Counted from the stretch's first letter, positions 18,924 to 30,787 are shown. The stretch is DNA of 64,000 bases from Helicoverpa zea (GCF_022581195.2 NC_061472.1:7254001-7318000), one strand, 5' to 3'. Numbers and translations are program-made. The notes: generated from the sequence alone by a model not told the origin.

Positions 18924-21492
18924 TGTACTTAACACTAACTAAAAAATCAAGTCCGTATATTATAAACACATAACAAAGCACAGTGTTTGATGGATTTTAC
19001 ACATTCATGAAAAAAGGAATACAGAAAGTCAAAAGTGACGTTTCCTTTCATAAACAGAAATGCCAAATGTTGCCATAAATATTTTACTTGAAAGTATACC
19101 TGCGCTCGCTGCTGTTCATACAAAAATCTTGTGCTTGTTATTGTATCCGTATTATCTTTTAAACACATAACAAATTATGGCTTTTGTCACCTATTTTTAT
19201 GATTGTTTTGGGAGATGTAAAATATATCTTCTACTACTAAGTGCGTAGTTATAGTACAATGGGGCTAGATGGCGCTGAGTACTTGTTTGTTGGAGCGCGA
19301 TCGTGGTAATGGAGTTTATTCATGAAGACCAAAACTCTCCGTTCTGTGGTTTGGAATAAGAAAGGAACCCTTTGGTAGGAAGAGGTTCCAGAGGCGGATC
19401 TTCTGTGGGCATGCCAGCAATCCTAATTTACTTGTGACGTTCTTCTTTCTAGGTACTCCACTAAGTACACCCTCTTACGAGCTCTCCCTATACACTCCTT
19501 AGGAGAATATAGGAGAGTAAATAGGGAGAGTACCTCCATATATAGAGGCAGTAAATAGATAAGCACTGTTTATAAATTCCCTTATTTAATTCTCCTGTAG
19601 GTAGGTATACCACTCCCTTAAGTTCTCCCTTCCTTATGTACTTACTATGTGGTCCCTTCTACTTGGAACCACCTAGAACTTCCTTATTTATTTTTTTCTG
19701 CACTCTCTCGTCTAAAGTAACGTAAAGAACCTTTTTACCACCTACAACCTTTTTACCACATTTTTATAAGCTGCCTTTCAGCTAGCTCGATTATAGTCTT
19801 TTATGATTAAGTTAACCCTAAGATTTTTAATATTAAGTCCTTTTTAAATATCATTAACTGAGCCAGTTGTACCTATTAATTTGTGATCATGTTGTTATAT
19901 AAATTTTATTTTTTATTTCATCGGATGCTGGAAGTACCTAATTCTCTCGACACGCAGGTGAAACCGCTGAAAACAGCAACCTATAACAATACTTTTCAAT
20001 TTGCTAAAACTTATCTAATTCTGTTACATTTTGAAAAGTTGCTTAGTTAAGTTGGGTATTTTTCTACCTATTCCTATTTTTTCGATCACCTAAAGTTTGG
20101 TATCCATGCTATCCTTAAATACCAATTTTATGAATATCAAAATTATTTCATAAAAGGTGAAGGTGTAGGCAGTAGACAATAAACTAGAATATTTTAGTCC
20201 AACATATTGCAATCAGAACGAGTTCATAATGAAGGTTTTAGTTTAGGCACACATCGATTGTCCGTACAAGGCACGACCATTATGAATTATCTCACGACTC
20301 GGTTGTGTGACCACTATCACACATGTATGCACTTTGATAACGTGCAGCTGTGACCCAAAAACTGACATCTCGTTGCACCGCCTCCTTACACTCCGAACTT
20401 ACGAAACCACGACAAAAGGAGAAGGCATCTCTCGTTAATCAAATCCAATTATTACGATTTGTAAGTGAAGGACTCCGAATATTTTGGGGTGTAATTAAAA
20501 TGGATAGGCATTTTAACAAGTATTCCAATTATACCTTTTCGTGGTTTTGATCAAGAGGAATCTGAAGCCCACCCAACTCGACATACCCTTTATTAATTGC
20601 ATTGAATTTATTTCTGAGATAACGTCGGCCTTCAGGATTCTTATTTGTAAATGCCCAAACATTTAGTACTTAACATGTGCATCGAAGAATATCCAGCGTG
20701 CATGTTCTGCCAGTTCTTTAGGTACCGCAACTGGCCTCATGGGCCTAAACCGAATGTATTGCTTCTACAAGCAATTTTTCACCTCAGTAGCCAGTACATT
20801 TAGAAAACACCGTGGATTCCATTATTGTTAACTATACAACATGTAGCTTAATTAACGCACATCCTGAAATTGGTTTGTTCAGAATCGTTTACTGAATCGA
20901 TTTATATCATTTATAATATAGGTAATTTTTTATCCCAAAAATAATTAAAACTACGGACATTATTGTCATATTAACCCTGTACAGTCAAAACAAATTCAAA
21001 TAGACCGTAACTCAAAGTAATAAGACTTCGTGTATTGTCGACTTTTTCCGTAGTTTCGTTATGTTGTGTCGAGTCGAGCGGCGCGCGGCGCGATATTTGC
21101 GTGCGTAGTAGTATGACCAAAAAGTTCGCCAAGAATTGTTTTTCTTGACTGCCTTAACCTGTAGTCTGTCACTGTACTTATTAAATAAATAAATAAATTG
21201 GTATAACTAATTTAGTAAATAACAATGCATATACATGTTAAATTAAAAATTCAGTGTATGTATTATGATTAGGGTGTTTGAGGGTGTGCGTTAATTACGT
21301 TAGGTACATGTTGTATGTATTGAAAATAGATATAAAATTGGATCTTCTAAATAGTTTCAGGCATCCGAGACACTTTATTAGTTTCAAATAATAGATATTA
21401 ATTCAACCGGTATGGTAAAGGGTATAGGGCCGGCCGTGACAGATCAAACGTTTTTCTGGGCGGGTGCATGAAGCAGTGCAACTGCACATGCG
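18924..21492. other. Intergenic region between CHIC and the first cuticle gene
   Basis: Should contain the CHIC promoter and 5' UTR just right of 18923. A cluster of short inverted repeats lies at 19451-19535 (AGGTACTC/GAGTACCT and CTCTCCCTAT/ATAGGGAGAG). A LINE-like AAATA tail lies near 21180-21200. No gene seen. Confidence 0.5.
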
Positions 21493-21499
21493 TATAAAA
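21493..21499 (+). promoter_or_regulatory. TATA box of the cuticle gene at 21565
   Basis: TATAAAA, 66-72 bases before the start codon. An initiator-like CTCAGCG follows about 25 bases downstream. Confidence 0.8.
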
Positions 21500-21564
21500 G
21501 CGACGCGTGCGCACCCCTCAGCGTCACAGCGAGTCAGAGCGCCCACCGAAGGTACTCACGCAAC

Positions 21565-22632
21565 ATGAAGGTATGGTATACCCATTCTGTGTTTCTATTT
21601 AACAAAGAAAATAACAAATTTCTTTCAAAATTATTTCTTTTCTAAAGAAAGGAATTACGCCGACCCTACATAATGGAAAAAGGCTAGGCAAATGATCATT
21701 AAGTCACAAGAATTGTCAATGTGGAAGAGCTCTTATACAGGTATAGAAAGTCATAGAAAGTTAACTAATAACAATCCTGAAAATACATACCTGAAAATTC
21801 CTGTACGAAGTCGAAATCGCACAAAAATAACCACTATTCGTTTTGTAAAATAATGAAAGTTGAAAGTCCAAAGAGACACGAGAATTAGTAGGACTGGCCA
21901 ATAATAATATAACTATTTGTCAACCCCAACAAAAAAATAAAAAGATGTGTATTTTGTCCAGGTCATAATCGTAGCAGCTATCCTGGCGGTGTGCAGAGGA
22001 GCGGCTGGAGGGTTGCTGCCGGTGGCAGCGCCCTACGGTTACGGCCGGCCCCTAGGCCTCCCCGCGCCGCTCGCAGTCGCTCGCCCTGCGTACGCGAGTC
22101 CCTATGCCGCGCCACTTGTAGGCCATGCCGTGGCTAAAGTGGCCCCTGTGGAAGATTACGATCCCAACCCACAATACTCCTACGCTTATGACATTCAGGA
22201 TGCTCTTACCGGTGAGTAGGATAGGAAAATATGGCTTTTTGAGTTTTTTCACCTTCAAGTTTTAAACGTTTTTTATGTTTTTTGGCCATGCATAAATGTT
22301 TTCCCAAATCTAAGCATTCTAACATTAGCTATCATCAGTAAAAGTGTCACAGTCAGTTACGCCATTTTAATGTTCACCCGTAACAACAAGCATGATTATA
22401 TTCAGAAAAATGACTGTATGTTCTTGTTTCAGGTGACTCAAAGAACCAGCAGGAATCCCGTTCAGGCGACGTAGTCCAGGGCTCATACTCTCTAGTGGAG
22501 CCTGACGGCACCCGACGTACCGTGGAGTACACTGCTGACCCCCACAACGGGTTCAACGCTGTAGTGCACAAGGAGCCCCTCGGAGCCCCCGTTGTGAAGG
22601 CGGTGGCAGCCCCCCACGCATACTACCACTAG
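21565..22632 (+). CDS. RR-2 cuticular protein, three exons (21565-21570, 21962-22211, 22433-22632)
   Basis: The 151-residue product begins with a signal peptide split after Met-Lys by a phase-0 intron ([19 protein letters not shown]). A Gly/Ala/Pro/Tyr-rich segment follows, then the RR-2 chitin-binding domain at about residues 66-130 ([41 protein letters not shown]). The tail is short and ends in HAYYH. A second intron (GTGAGT at 22212, TTTCAG at 22432) splits a Gly codon inside the RR domain; the other cuticle genes here lack it, so this member is structurally the most distinct. It is expected to be a secreted structural protein of hard cuticle. Exon choice is supported by frame continuity, the signal peptide and the TATA box. 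Confidence 0.95.
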
Positions 22633-22653
22633 TCCCAGATAAAATATTTCTTG

Positions 22654-22994
22654 GTTAGACGGATCCAGGTTTAGTTAAGAGAAACATCAGATACCAGTTA
22701 GGTATGAAAGTACAATATCTCCGACTATTTCAAGGATGATTTTATAAGACCCCTATTAAGGGTAATACCAAAATTTGAGGTAAATCAGTTTTTCAGCCGT
22801 TTCAAAGGCTTCTCACTGCTGCATTGGAGTTATCCTGCAATTAACACCTGCTACGAGTATTGGAGAGTTTATAATAAAATGTTTTGTTCATTGTGACATA
22901 CCTGGCCATGTATCAGTTGATAAACATCTGAATCAATCACGTATGGCAGCAGGATCTATTGCAAGTATTACGACTAACCTAGATCCGTCTAAAC
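22654..22994. mobile_element. Probable MITE in the 3' UTR of the cuticle gene
   Basis: GGTTAGACGGATCCAGGTTTA at the left is matched in inverted orientation by TAACCTAGATCCGTCTAAAC at the right, about 340 bp apart, with no coding potential between. It lies after the stop and before the AATAAA at 23092, so it is probably transcribed as part of the 3' UTR, unless the earlier AATAAA near 22876 is used. Confidence 0.6.
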
Positions 22995-23091
22995 GAGCTC
23001 GAGACCGTCCAAGTGACCTGAACCGTATTACGTTAATGTTGTAATTAAGCTTATTGTAAAGTATTGTTAATTGAAGTGTTAAAGCTGAGGT

Positions 23092-23097
23092 AATAAA
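23092..23097 (+). terminator. Polyadenylation signal of the cuticle gene
   Basis: AATAAA about 460 bases after the stop. An alternative AATAAA lies near 22876. Confidence 0.5.
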
Positions 23098-24143
23098 TAA
23101 GAGGAATCAATCACTTGTTTTACTCTATGGTCTGATGAGGATGAAATAAGGCTTTATGCGACAAATGTGGCCACATTATGATTCTTTATGGCCAGTGCTT
23201 ATTGTAAGTGAACCAGTTATGTGCGTAAAATAATGGCATACGTGAATGTGTGTCAGCCGCGCCCGGCTATTATGTGCGCGGGCGCAGCTCTGTAGTACAG
23301 TGCGACGACATGCGACACTTAGCTGTTTCCCAATCTAGACCGGGGCCTAGCAAAAATTAGTTGTGACCTGCTCTATTTAGACTGGTTCTAATAAATGTCA
23401 AACTTAAAACAGGTTCCCGCCTTAGTATCAATTATCAAGGTTCGCACTTACTTGCGACCTTTCTTTTATTACGATTCGCAAGTATTATAAATATAATTGC
23501 ACATATAAAAAGGAACCTCTCGTATTTATAAAGTAGGTGTGCTCAAGAAATCTAGCGCAATGTCAGATCCAGTTAAGTAATTTGGTTCATTACGGATGCC
23601 TGCACTTAGATATACAAGCATAGATAAATTAATTGGTTATATGTAACATACAATTAAGTTAATTAAGAAGACTAATTTAATTTAATTTTTGTGATGTTTG
23701 TGGCACCGGATGATGGTGTGCATCATGACCGTTTCTGAATTATCTGAGGTTAAATTTATTTTATAGGGAGGACCTTTACTTTGAGACCGAAAGACATTAT
23801 TTACTCCCTTTGTGGTTTATTTATAAATAGGTAATCATTTTCAAAAACAACTCGTATACAAAACACAAATTTTGTGATAGCAATTTGTTGAAGTGTTTAC
23901 ATCATTACATTTAATATATAGAAACTAATTATAATCTATAAATAAATAAATAAAAAATCATAATAATTAAAAGGCAACAAAACTTCGCGGGCGGGTGGAT
24001 CAAAAGGATTCGGGCAGGTGACTTTCCAAGCCTTTGTAGCCTCAGTCAGGCATGGTACTTCGCAATTGGTTACAAAATTAACTTAAAAATGCTATAAAAA
24101 TATAATAAAAAATTATAAGTATTATTAAAAAAAAGAATATTCG
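23098..24143. other. Intergenic, AT-rich
   Basis: No gene recognised. A short CG-rich patch (GTCAGCCGCGCCCGGCTATT) lies near 23250. The right edge is the target site of the LINE. Confidence 0.6.
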
Positions 24144-24157
24144 TGGTCTTTTCATAA

Positions 24158-24271
24158 CCTGCGGCCGCCGCCGCCTCCAACGCTGCCGCCGCTGTCAACG
24201 CCGTCGCCACTGCTGTTGTCGCGGCGCCCGTGTCTGCGTCTCAAGAGGAGGAAGACGTGATGGAGTGCTAG
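24158..24271 (+). pseudogene. 3' remnant of LINE ORF1
   Basis: The open frame at the 5' edge reads an Ala/Val-rich tail, then VSASQEEEDVMEC and a TAG at 24269-24271. The rest of ORF1 (the RNA-binding, zinc-knuckle protein in this clade) is missing through 5' truncation. Its stop overlaps the start region of ORF2, which is in another frame (last upstream ORF2-frame stop TGA at 24258-24260). Confidence 0.65.
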
Positions 24272-24281
24272 TCTGGCTCCA

Positions 24282-27200
24282 TTGCGCTTCCTCCAGGCGA
24301 ACATCAACCACTGCGCCCGTGCCCAGGATCTGCTGCTCCAAAGCATGGCGCAGTGGTCGATCAACATCGCCGTGGTCGCTGAGCCGTACTTTGTCCTTCC
24401 CAGGGATGACTGGGTTAAGGACCTTAGCGGCTCAGTGACCATCATATCGTCGGCCGCCGCTGGTACTCCTTCCCTCGAAGGGGTGAAGAGTGGAAGGGGT
24501 TGCGTCGCAGCACGGTTCGGGGAGATAGTCGTCGTGGGGGTGTACTTCTCCCCGAGCCGAACTCTCGCCGAGTTCCACAACTCCCTCCTGGAGTTGTCCG
24601 TCGTCGTCGGAAGTTATTCCCTCCCTGTGCTAGTGTTAGGGGACTTCAACGCCAAGAATTTGGCCTGGGGTTCCCGACGCACAGATGCACGGGGTAGGAT
24701 GGTGGAGGACTGGGCGCTGGAGGCAGGCCTGGTCGTCCTCAATCGGGGTTCTGTCCCCACGTGTGTACGGATGCGGGGCGAGTCAGTGGTGGATATCTCG
24801 TTCGCCAGCCCCGCTCTGCTACCGCGTGTCTTTGACTGGCGCGTGGAGGAGGGGGTGGAGACCTACTCCGATCACCGGTACATCCGGTTTGACGTCTCCG
24901 CCCAGAACCCTAGCGCGCCGGTCCTGCAGACCCCGAGTGGTCCACGTTGGGCGCTGAGGCACCTTGACCGGGAGCTTCTCCTGGAAGCCTCAGTCGTGCA
25001 GGCCTGGGTGTCATCACCGGACAGGCCCGCCGACATCAACGACGAGGCGGAGTGGTTCCGGGAGACCATGTCCGAGATTTGTGACGTGGCCATGCCCCGA
25101 GTCCCGCCAGGACGCGCCCGACGCCAGGTGTACTGGTGGTCTCGCGAGATCGCCGCCCTTCGAGAGGCGTGCGTCGCTGCGAGGCACCTGTACACCAGAC
25201 ACCGCAGGCTGCGCATCCGCCCTCCGGATGCAGAAGCCAGGGAAGCAGAGCTGTACGAGGGTTACAGAGCTGCGAAGACCGCCCTCCAATTGGCCATCGT
25301 CCAGGCCAAGGAGGTGGCCAATGCGGAGCTGCTGGGGTCTCTGGACAGGGACCCGTGGGGGCGCCCGTACAAAATGGTGCGGGGCAAGCTCCGCCCATGG
25401 GCCCCCCCGCTGACCCAGAGTCTTCGGCCTCAGCTGGTGGAGGAGGTGGTGAGCGCTCTGTTCCCTTCGCGCGGGGAACACTCTCCCCCGCCCATGTCTC
25501 TGCAACCCGCGGTGTCAAGTACGGACCACACTTCCGACGACGACGATGTCCCCGAGGTGACTGGGGTGGACCTGAGAGTGGCGGTGGCTAGGCTGAAAGC
25601 CAAAAACACCGCCCCAGGGCCTGATGGCCTGCCTGGCAAGGCCTGGGTCCTGGCCCTTGAGGCTCTCGGGCCTCGACTTAGGGGGCTTCTCAGCGCATGT
25701 TTGGAGAGGGGCCAGTTCCCACTTCGTTGGAAGACAGGGAAACTGGTCCTCATACGGAAGCCGGGGCGCCCTGCGGACTCTCCGTCCGCATACCGGCCTA
25801 TCGTGTTGCTCGACGAGGTGGGCAAGCTCTTTGAGCGAGTTGTCGCACACCGCCTCGTCGCGCACCTTGGGGGGATAGGGCCGGACCTTGCGGACCACCA
25901 GTTCGGTTTCCGCAAGGGGCGCTCAACGGTGGACGCCATCATGCGCGTGAGAGCTCTCACGACGGGGGATGCTGTGTCCCGGGGGGGGGTCGTCTTGGCG
26001 GTGTCTCTTGACATCGCCAACGCCTTCAACACCCTTCCCTGGAGTTGCATCAGGGAGGCACTCCGGTATCACCGGGTGCCGACCTACCTTCGTCGCGTGG
26101 TCGAGGCCTATCTGTCGGATAGGTCCATCATTTACCCTGGTCACAACGGGGAATGGAACCGGCGAGAGATGTCATGCGGTGTTCCGCAGGGGTCGGTACT
26201 GGGGCCGCTCTTGTGGAACATCGGCTACGACTGGGTGCTGCGCGCCGACCTCCCTAGCGGCGTCAGCGTGGTCTGCTACGCTGACGACACGCTGGTTCTG
26301 GCACAAGGGAGGTCGCACCAGGAGGCGGCCGACATAATGACGCGCGGGGTTGCGATAGTCATCGAGAGGATCCAGCTGCTGGGACTGGAGGTGGCCTTGC
26401 ACAAATCCGAGGCCATGTGCTTTCATGGGCTTCGGAACGCGCCACCTTCAGGCTCCCAAGTCACGGTGGGGGGGGCTACCATCGGCGTCGAGAGGGCGAT
26501 GAAGTACCTGGGACTCGTCCTCGACGGCCGGTGGAGCTTCGTCGAGCACTTCCGACGTTTGGGCCCCAAACTGGAGAAGGCAGGTGCTGCATTCAAGCGG
26601 CTCCTGCCCAACCTGGGAGGCCCAAACGCCCCCTGCCGTAAACTCTACGCGGGGGTCATGCGGTCCATGGCCCTTTACGGGGCCCCGGTATGGGCACGTT
26701 CGGCACGGCCGCGGGCTGTGCACTACCTGAACGTGCCCCAAAGGGTGATAGCCATTAGGCTAATCCGGGGGTACCGCACGATCTCCCGCGAAGCAGCTGG
26801 CCTACTCGCTGGACTGCCACCGTGGGATCTGGAGGCGAGGGTCTTCTTGCGCCTGTACGACTGGCGCGAGGAGGCTCAGCGCCGGGGAGAAACCCCGTTG
26901 CCGCGGCAAGTTGTCGCGCAGCGGGCGGAGTTCCGGCGCGATCTCATGGTGGCCTGGAGGGAGCGACTATCGCAACCCAGTGCAGGGCACGCCACCATCG
27001 TGGCGGTAAGTCCCCTCTTTGAGGAGTGGCTCGGGAGGAGTCACGGCGCCCTCACGTACCGCATGACGCAGGTCCTCACCGGACACGGTTGTTTCGGGAG
27101 GTACCTGCACCGCATCGGTCGTGAGGAGGCGCCCGGGTGTCACCATTGTGCGGACAGCCCCGAGGACACGGTGGACCACACAGTCCAGGTGTGCCCCGCA

Positions 27201-27449
27201 TGGGAGGGGCACCGCCGGGTCCTCGTCGAGGCTTTGGGCGGCGGCGACCTCTCGCGTCCGGCCCTGGTTCAGGCCATGGTCCGGGGCGAGAGGGAATGGG
27301 ATGCCGTCGCCTCCTTCTGCGAAGCGGTCATGCTCGAGAAGGAGGAGGCGGAACGCCAGAGAGTGCGCACCTCTCATCCCGGCCGCCGCGCTGGACCAGG
27401 TAGACACCATGGGCGCCGGGTGTCGCGAGATGACTCCCGGCCACCGTAG
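24282..27449 (+). CDS. LINE ORF2: endonuclease-reverse transcriptase (R1 clade)
   Basis: About 1055 residues, uninterrupted. The N-terminal APE-type endonuclease (residues ~1-205) shows LQANINHCARAQDLL, AVVAEPY, VLGDFNAKN and SDHRYIRFD. The reverse transcriptase (~410-730) shows YRPIVLLDEVGKLFERV, FGFRKGRSTVDAI, SLDIANAFNTLPW, GVPQGSVLGPLLW and the catalytic YADD. The C-terminal zinc motif CHHCADSPEDTVDHTVQVC is typical of R1-type elements. The enzyme nicks target DNA and reverse-transcribes LINE RNA in the nucleus. The real start is uncertain: the frame opens at 24261, and ORF2 is usually translated by reinitiation at the ORF1 stop. I see no disabling mutation, but ORF1 is missing, so this copy could not move on its own. 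Confidence 0.93.
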   Translation: MRFLQANINHCARAQDLLLQSMAQWSINIAVVAEPYFVLPRDDWVKDLSGSVTIISSAAAGTPSLEGVKSGRGCVAARFGEIVVVGVYFSPSRTLAEFHNSLLELSVVVGSYSLPVLVLGDFNAKNLAWGSRRTDARGRMVEDWALEAGLVVLNRGSVPTCVRMRGESVVDISFASPALLPRVFDWRVEEGVETYSDHRYIRFDVSAQNPSAPVLQTPSGPRWALRHLDRELLLEASVVQAWVSSPDRPADINDEAEWFRETMSEICDVAMPRVPPGRARRQVYWWSREIAALREACVAARHLYTRHRRLRIRPPDAEAREAELYEGYRAAKTALQLAIVQAKEVANAELLGSLDRDPWGRPYKMVRGKLRPWAPPLTQSLRPQLVEEVVSALFPSRGEHSPPPMSLQPAVSSTDHTSDDDDVPEVTGVDLRVAVARLKAKNTAPGPDGLPGKAWVLALEALGPRLRGLLSACLERGQFPLRWKTGKLVLIRKPGRPADSPSAYRPIVLLDEVGKLFERVVAHRLVAHLGGIGPDLADHQFGFRKGRSTVDAIMRVRALTTGDAVSRGGVVLAVSLDIANAFNTLPWSCIREALRYHRVPTYLRRVVEAYLSDRSIIYPGHNGEWNRREMSCGVPQGSVLGPLLWNIGYDWVLRADLPSGVSVVCYADDTLVLAQGRSHQEAADIMTRGVAIVIERIQLLGLEVALHKSEAMCFHGLRNAPPSGSQVTVGGATIGVERAMKYLGLVLDGRWSFVEHFRRLGPKLEKAGAAFKRLLPNLGGPNAPCRKLYAGVMRSMALYGAPVWARSARPRAVHYLNVPQRVIAIRLIRGYRTISREAAGLLAGLPPWDLEARVFLRLYDWREEAQRRGETPLPRQVVAQRAEFRRDLMVAWRERLSQPSAGHATIVAVSPLFEEWLGRSHGALTYRMTQVLTGHGCFGRYLHRIGREEAPGCHHCADSPEDTVDHTVQVCPAWEGHRRVLVEALGGGDLSRPALVQAMVRGEREWDAVASFCEAVMLEKEEAERQRVRTSHPGRRAGPGRHHGRRVSRDDSRPP

Positions 27450-27783
27450 GCGTGGGTCTGTGGGCGGTGAGTTCGGGTGGCTCATCGTCCCTCTGTCTTC
27501 CTAGACGACAGACCCGTGTCGACGGCGCGCGTTGTTCCACGCGCTCCTCAAAGAGACGTCAGCAACCCCAGCGGGGCCCAGCAGGGCCAAGGCCTGCCGG
27601 GGCTGCGGGTTGTTCGAAAGAGATACCGCGGCCCTGGTACATAAAAGGCCTATGACGGAACACGACGATTTTAGTCAGTAAAAGTCTGACACTCCCTCAC
27701 CGCTGCTAACCCACAGCGGGAGGGGTCATTTGATGATTTTACGTCGATAAAAAAAAAAAAAAAAAAAAATGGTCTTTTCATAA

Positions 27784-30721
27784 AGTAACTTCCACGTGAA
27801 TGCCCTTGTTTCAATGCGTTACCGCGTTGTGCAATTTCCTCGCTCGCAGACACCACGTGCAACACAGTATATAGTTTTAATATTAATATTGTAAAAAATA
27901 AGTAATACTTTATATTAATAGTTAACATCATCTAAGCATACTTGCTTAAATGCAAGTTTAGATAAAACCCGCGCAGTTTATAAGTCCCCCTCCAACGATT
28001 GTTACTAATATTTACCTACCCGTCTGTATTACTGTGATGATAAAATAATATTAGTACAAAACGATAGTATAAAACCGAACTATTAGTGCAAACCGATTTT
28101 AATTACTTCAGACTCGGTATCTCGGGATCTAAGTTATGATTGCAATCAGTTTATTTTATAAACTATTTAGGTCCAGCCCTAGGTAACTAGGCAGGTATCC
28201 AGCCGGATAGATGATCATAGCGTAGCTACGATACCACTACATATTACCTAAATCATGAGAGCCAAGGGATAGAATCAGACCACAGACATACGCTGATGTA
28301 CGGTTTAAACGCGTACCTGGTTTTAACCAAAGTCGACTAACCGTTTGACCATGATTACAGATAAAAATTAAATTAAAATGACAATATAAACTCATGCCCG
28401 GAACTGCAGTTTCAATGCCTTAGTCCTGTCGTGAATAAGTATGCACGAAGTAGAATATCTATCTATATTATAACTACTAATAATATTTTACGTTAGTCTT
28501 TATTTTTGTTACGCCTTGTCTTTAGTTTGGTATAGCTCCTGAACTGCTACATCAATTTAGATAAAACTTGGTATGCTTGGGACTTGGGACTGCTGGCTCA
28601 TTAGGGGCATTTACCTCTGCAAATGCGGACCACATTACTTCAGTAATTTTCAGCAGTGCGAGCGGAATCGGAGAAAAAAGCTTTGTAATAAAGTTAAATT
28701 TAATAACGTATTAACTGAATTGCGTCATATTACCCTTGCCTTGTGAGGAATACGAATAAAACCTAAAAAAATTGTACGGTTTAATGTTTGAGTTAGCACA
28801 TTAAATCTAGCATGACATGAAATCAAATAGGTAAGTTGGTTGCGAAAACAAATGAAGTATGTATTGTTTGTGGTATAAGACTGGCCGTGTCTAGTCTACC
28901 ACTTCCCGCTGGTTACAAACTATATTATAATAAATACTATAGATCAGATCTATCAATATTATATTTATATAAACAGTTGACAAAGCTAAACCTAGTGAAA
29001 GTAAGGTCTCACGGTGAGTTGGTATTCGTAGATATTTAGATAGCTACCAACAGGTTACCTAGGACCGTGAGAGTATTTGTTTAAGTTAGCGTAAATCCGT
29101 AACATATGCATTATAAACTAATAACACTGAAGTAGATAATGTGCCTATTAGGCTGTGTTCAAACCAAACTGACTGTCAGCCGCCCAATGTTATATTATTA
29201 TCGAACGTTATAATTATCGGCACGGATAATGAGCTCTCGGCGGAAGAGTGGGGATCGCTTTGCGCACTGTACACTTATGGCAATAAACCAATAAGTCACA
29301 TCTGCGCAGGTGAAGGTTAGGGCTCAATATCCTTGCCGATGATTATACACAGTTTATTGAAATTCCATACTTATTCAATTTTTCGTTCACATCTAAACGA
29401 CGATGCGTAATGTGCATAGACGCTGATATTCGGCGGCTGACAGTCAGGTTGAACGCAGTCTTAACATGTTATAATCATGCATCATTATGAATTATCCCTT
29501 ACATCATAAAGTAGGGTGGAGCGTTTTTAGCGGCCACACACCGATATGAGTTGAAAATTAAATCGCGGACGCTTTGATAAATACCTTTATTTTTAGTTTA
29601 GAATAGATAAATTGATAACTTTTTAAAGATCATTTATTAAATTTTAATAAGGCACGATTGTAGATAAATAAACTAACCATTCCTGCCTACATAGGTATGT
29701 GGGCTCCGTTCGGTGATACCTAGGTATATGCAAAGGTTGTTGAAAAAGTTTACGTTCCGGCTTAATCCTCTATTATTTCACAATAACAAAGTAATTGATA
29801 CTGCGATTCAAAATCACGTCAAAGTTCAAATACATTTATTTCAATGATTCAATAACTATTTATTATGTTTCTCCGCTATAGCAGTAAGTACCATTATTGC
29901 TGTCTATCAAATATAGTGATTATTATAATGATAAATGAATTGAGAACTAAAATCAATTCCACTGTTCTATTCAAAGCATTTGTAATAGACTTGCATCTGT
30001 CCGTGACCTCAAACGAACCGATATATTTTATCTATGTTAATATGTATCATTATGATATTGCATATAGTATGGCATATTGGCATAATGGTACCATTGCGAG
30101 AGAAATTGGATATTAATTCAATCGTTCGTGTTATCAAGATCATGGCCAAACGTATGTATATGCAAAAAGTTCGTAAAAGCAAAAAGTTAGTCCATTTTAA
30201 TTTATGTGGATAGTGTTGCTTAATAAACCAATAATGCCCAGCTGACAGCGATGCGGATGAATATTTTGATACTTAGTTTCCCTATAATAAGATCATTTTA
30301 TAAACCAATTAAGTGAGACTTAGTAGAGATTAGATTTAAATGCAGTATTTTACGCTGCGTTCTTATAACCGTATTCAAAGAAATAATATCATGTTTTAAC
30401 GCACAATCGAAGTTATTTATTAAGCATTAAGTTTCGTATTACAAGCCTGCTACATTAATTAGAGTGGGTTTACATAAACAAGTCAAATACTGCATAAGGC
30501 ATGGTTGGTTTCATTAGACTGCGGGATAGAATTATGATATCAGTAGGGAATCAATGAGCAGTGAAACTTTCATCGGGCTACTGTGGACTTAATGATCGGA
30601 GTACACAACGTAACAATTAGTTAATAAAGCTCTAATTACAAGTGGATGTTAGTGGAGAGCGAGTGGCGGCCCGACTCGCGCCCTGCTGCATAAGGAACAT
30701 TCGAGTGAATGCACGCCGCTC
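27784..30721. other. Intergenic between the LINE and the second cuticle gene
   Basis: AT-rich, no gene recognised. Contains the MITE at 29151-29460. Confidence 0.6.
29151..29460. mobile_element. 310-bp MITE with TTA target duplication
   Basis: GGCTGTGTTCAAACC...TGACTGTCAGCCGCC at the left is matched in inverted orientation by GGCGGCTGACAGTCA...GAACGCAGTC at the right. TTA flanks both sides (29148-29150 and 29461-29463), as expected for PIF/Harbinger-type transposition. No coding sequence inside. Confidence 0.75.
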
Positions 30722-30729
30722 TATAAATA
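30722..30729 (+). promoter_or_regulatory. TATA box of the cuticle gene at 30788
   Basis: TATAAATA, 59-66 bases before the start codon. Confidence 0.8.
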
Positions 30730-30787
30730 CGAGCTGCACTCGCGCGCCTCTACTATTTACTCTAAACCCATTGTTGAAGTCTGCACT

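Larger units (their letters stand above)
24158..27769 (+). mobile_element. R1-clade non-LTR retrotransposon (LINE), 5' truncated
   Basis: A GC-rich block stands out from AT-rich flanks. It is bounded by the 14-bp target duplication TGGTCTTTTCATAA (24144-24157 and 27770-27783) and ends in a poly(A) run of about 21 bases. It contains the last codons of ORF1, a complete-looking ORF2 and a short 3' UTR. The perfect duplication and open ORF2 suggest a fairly recent insertion. Confidence 0.95.

Noticed and set aside
24152..27540. Many frames on both strands within the LINE
   Set aside because: Shadows of the GC-rich ORF2; none shows a family motif.
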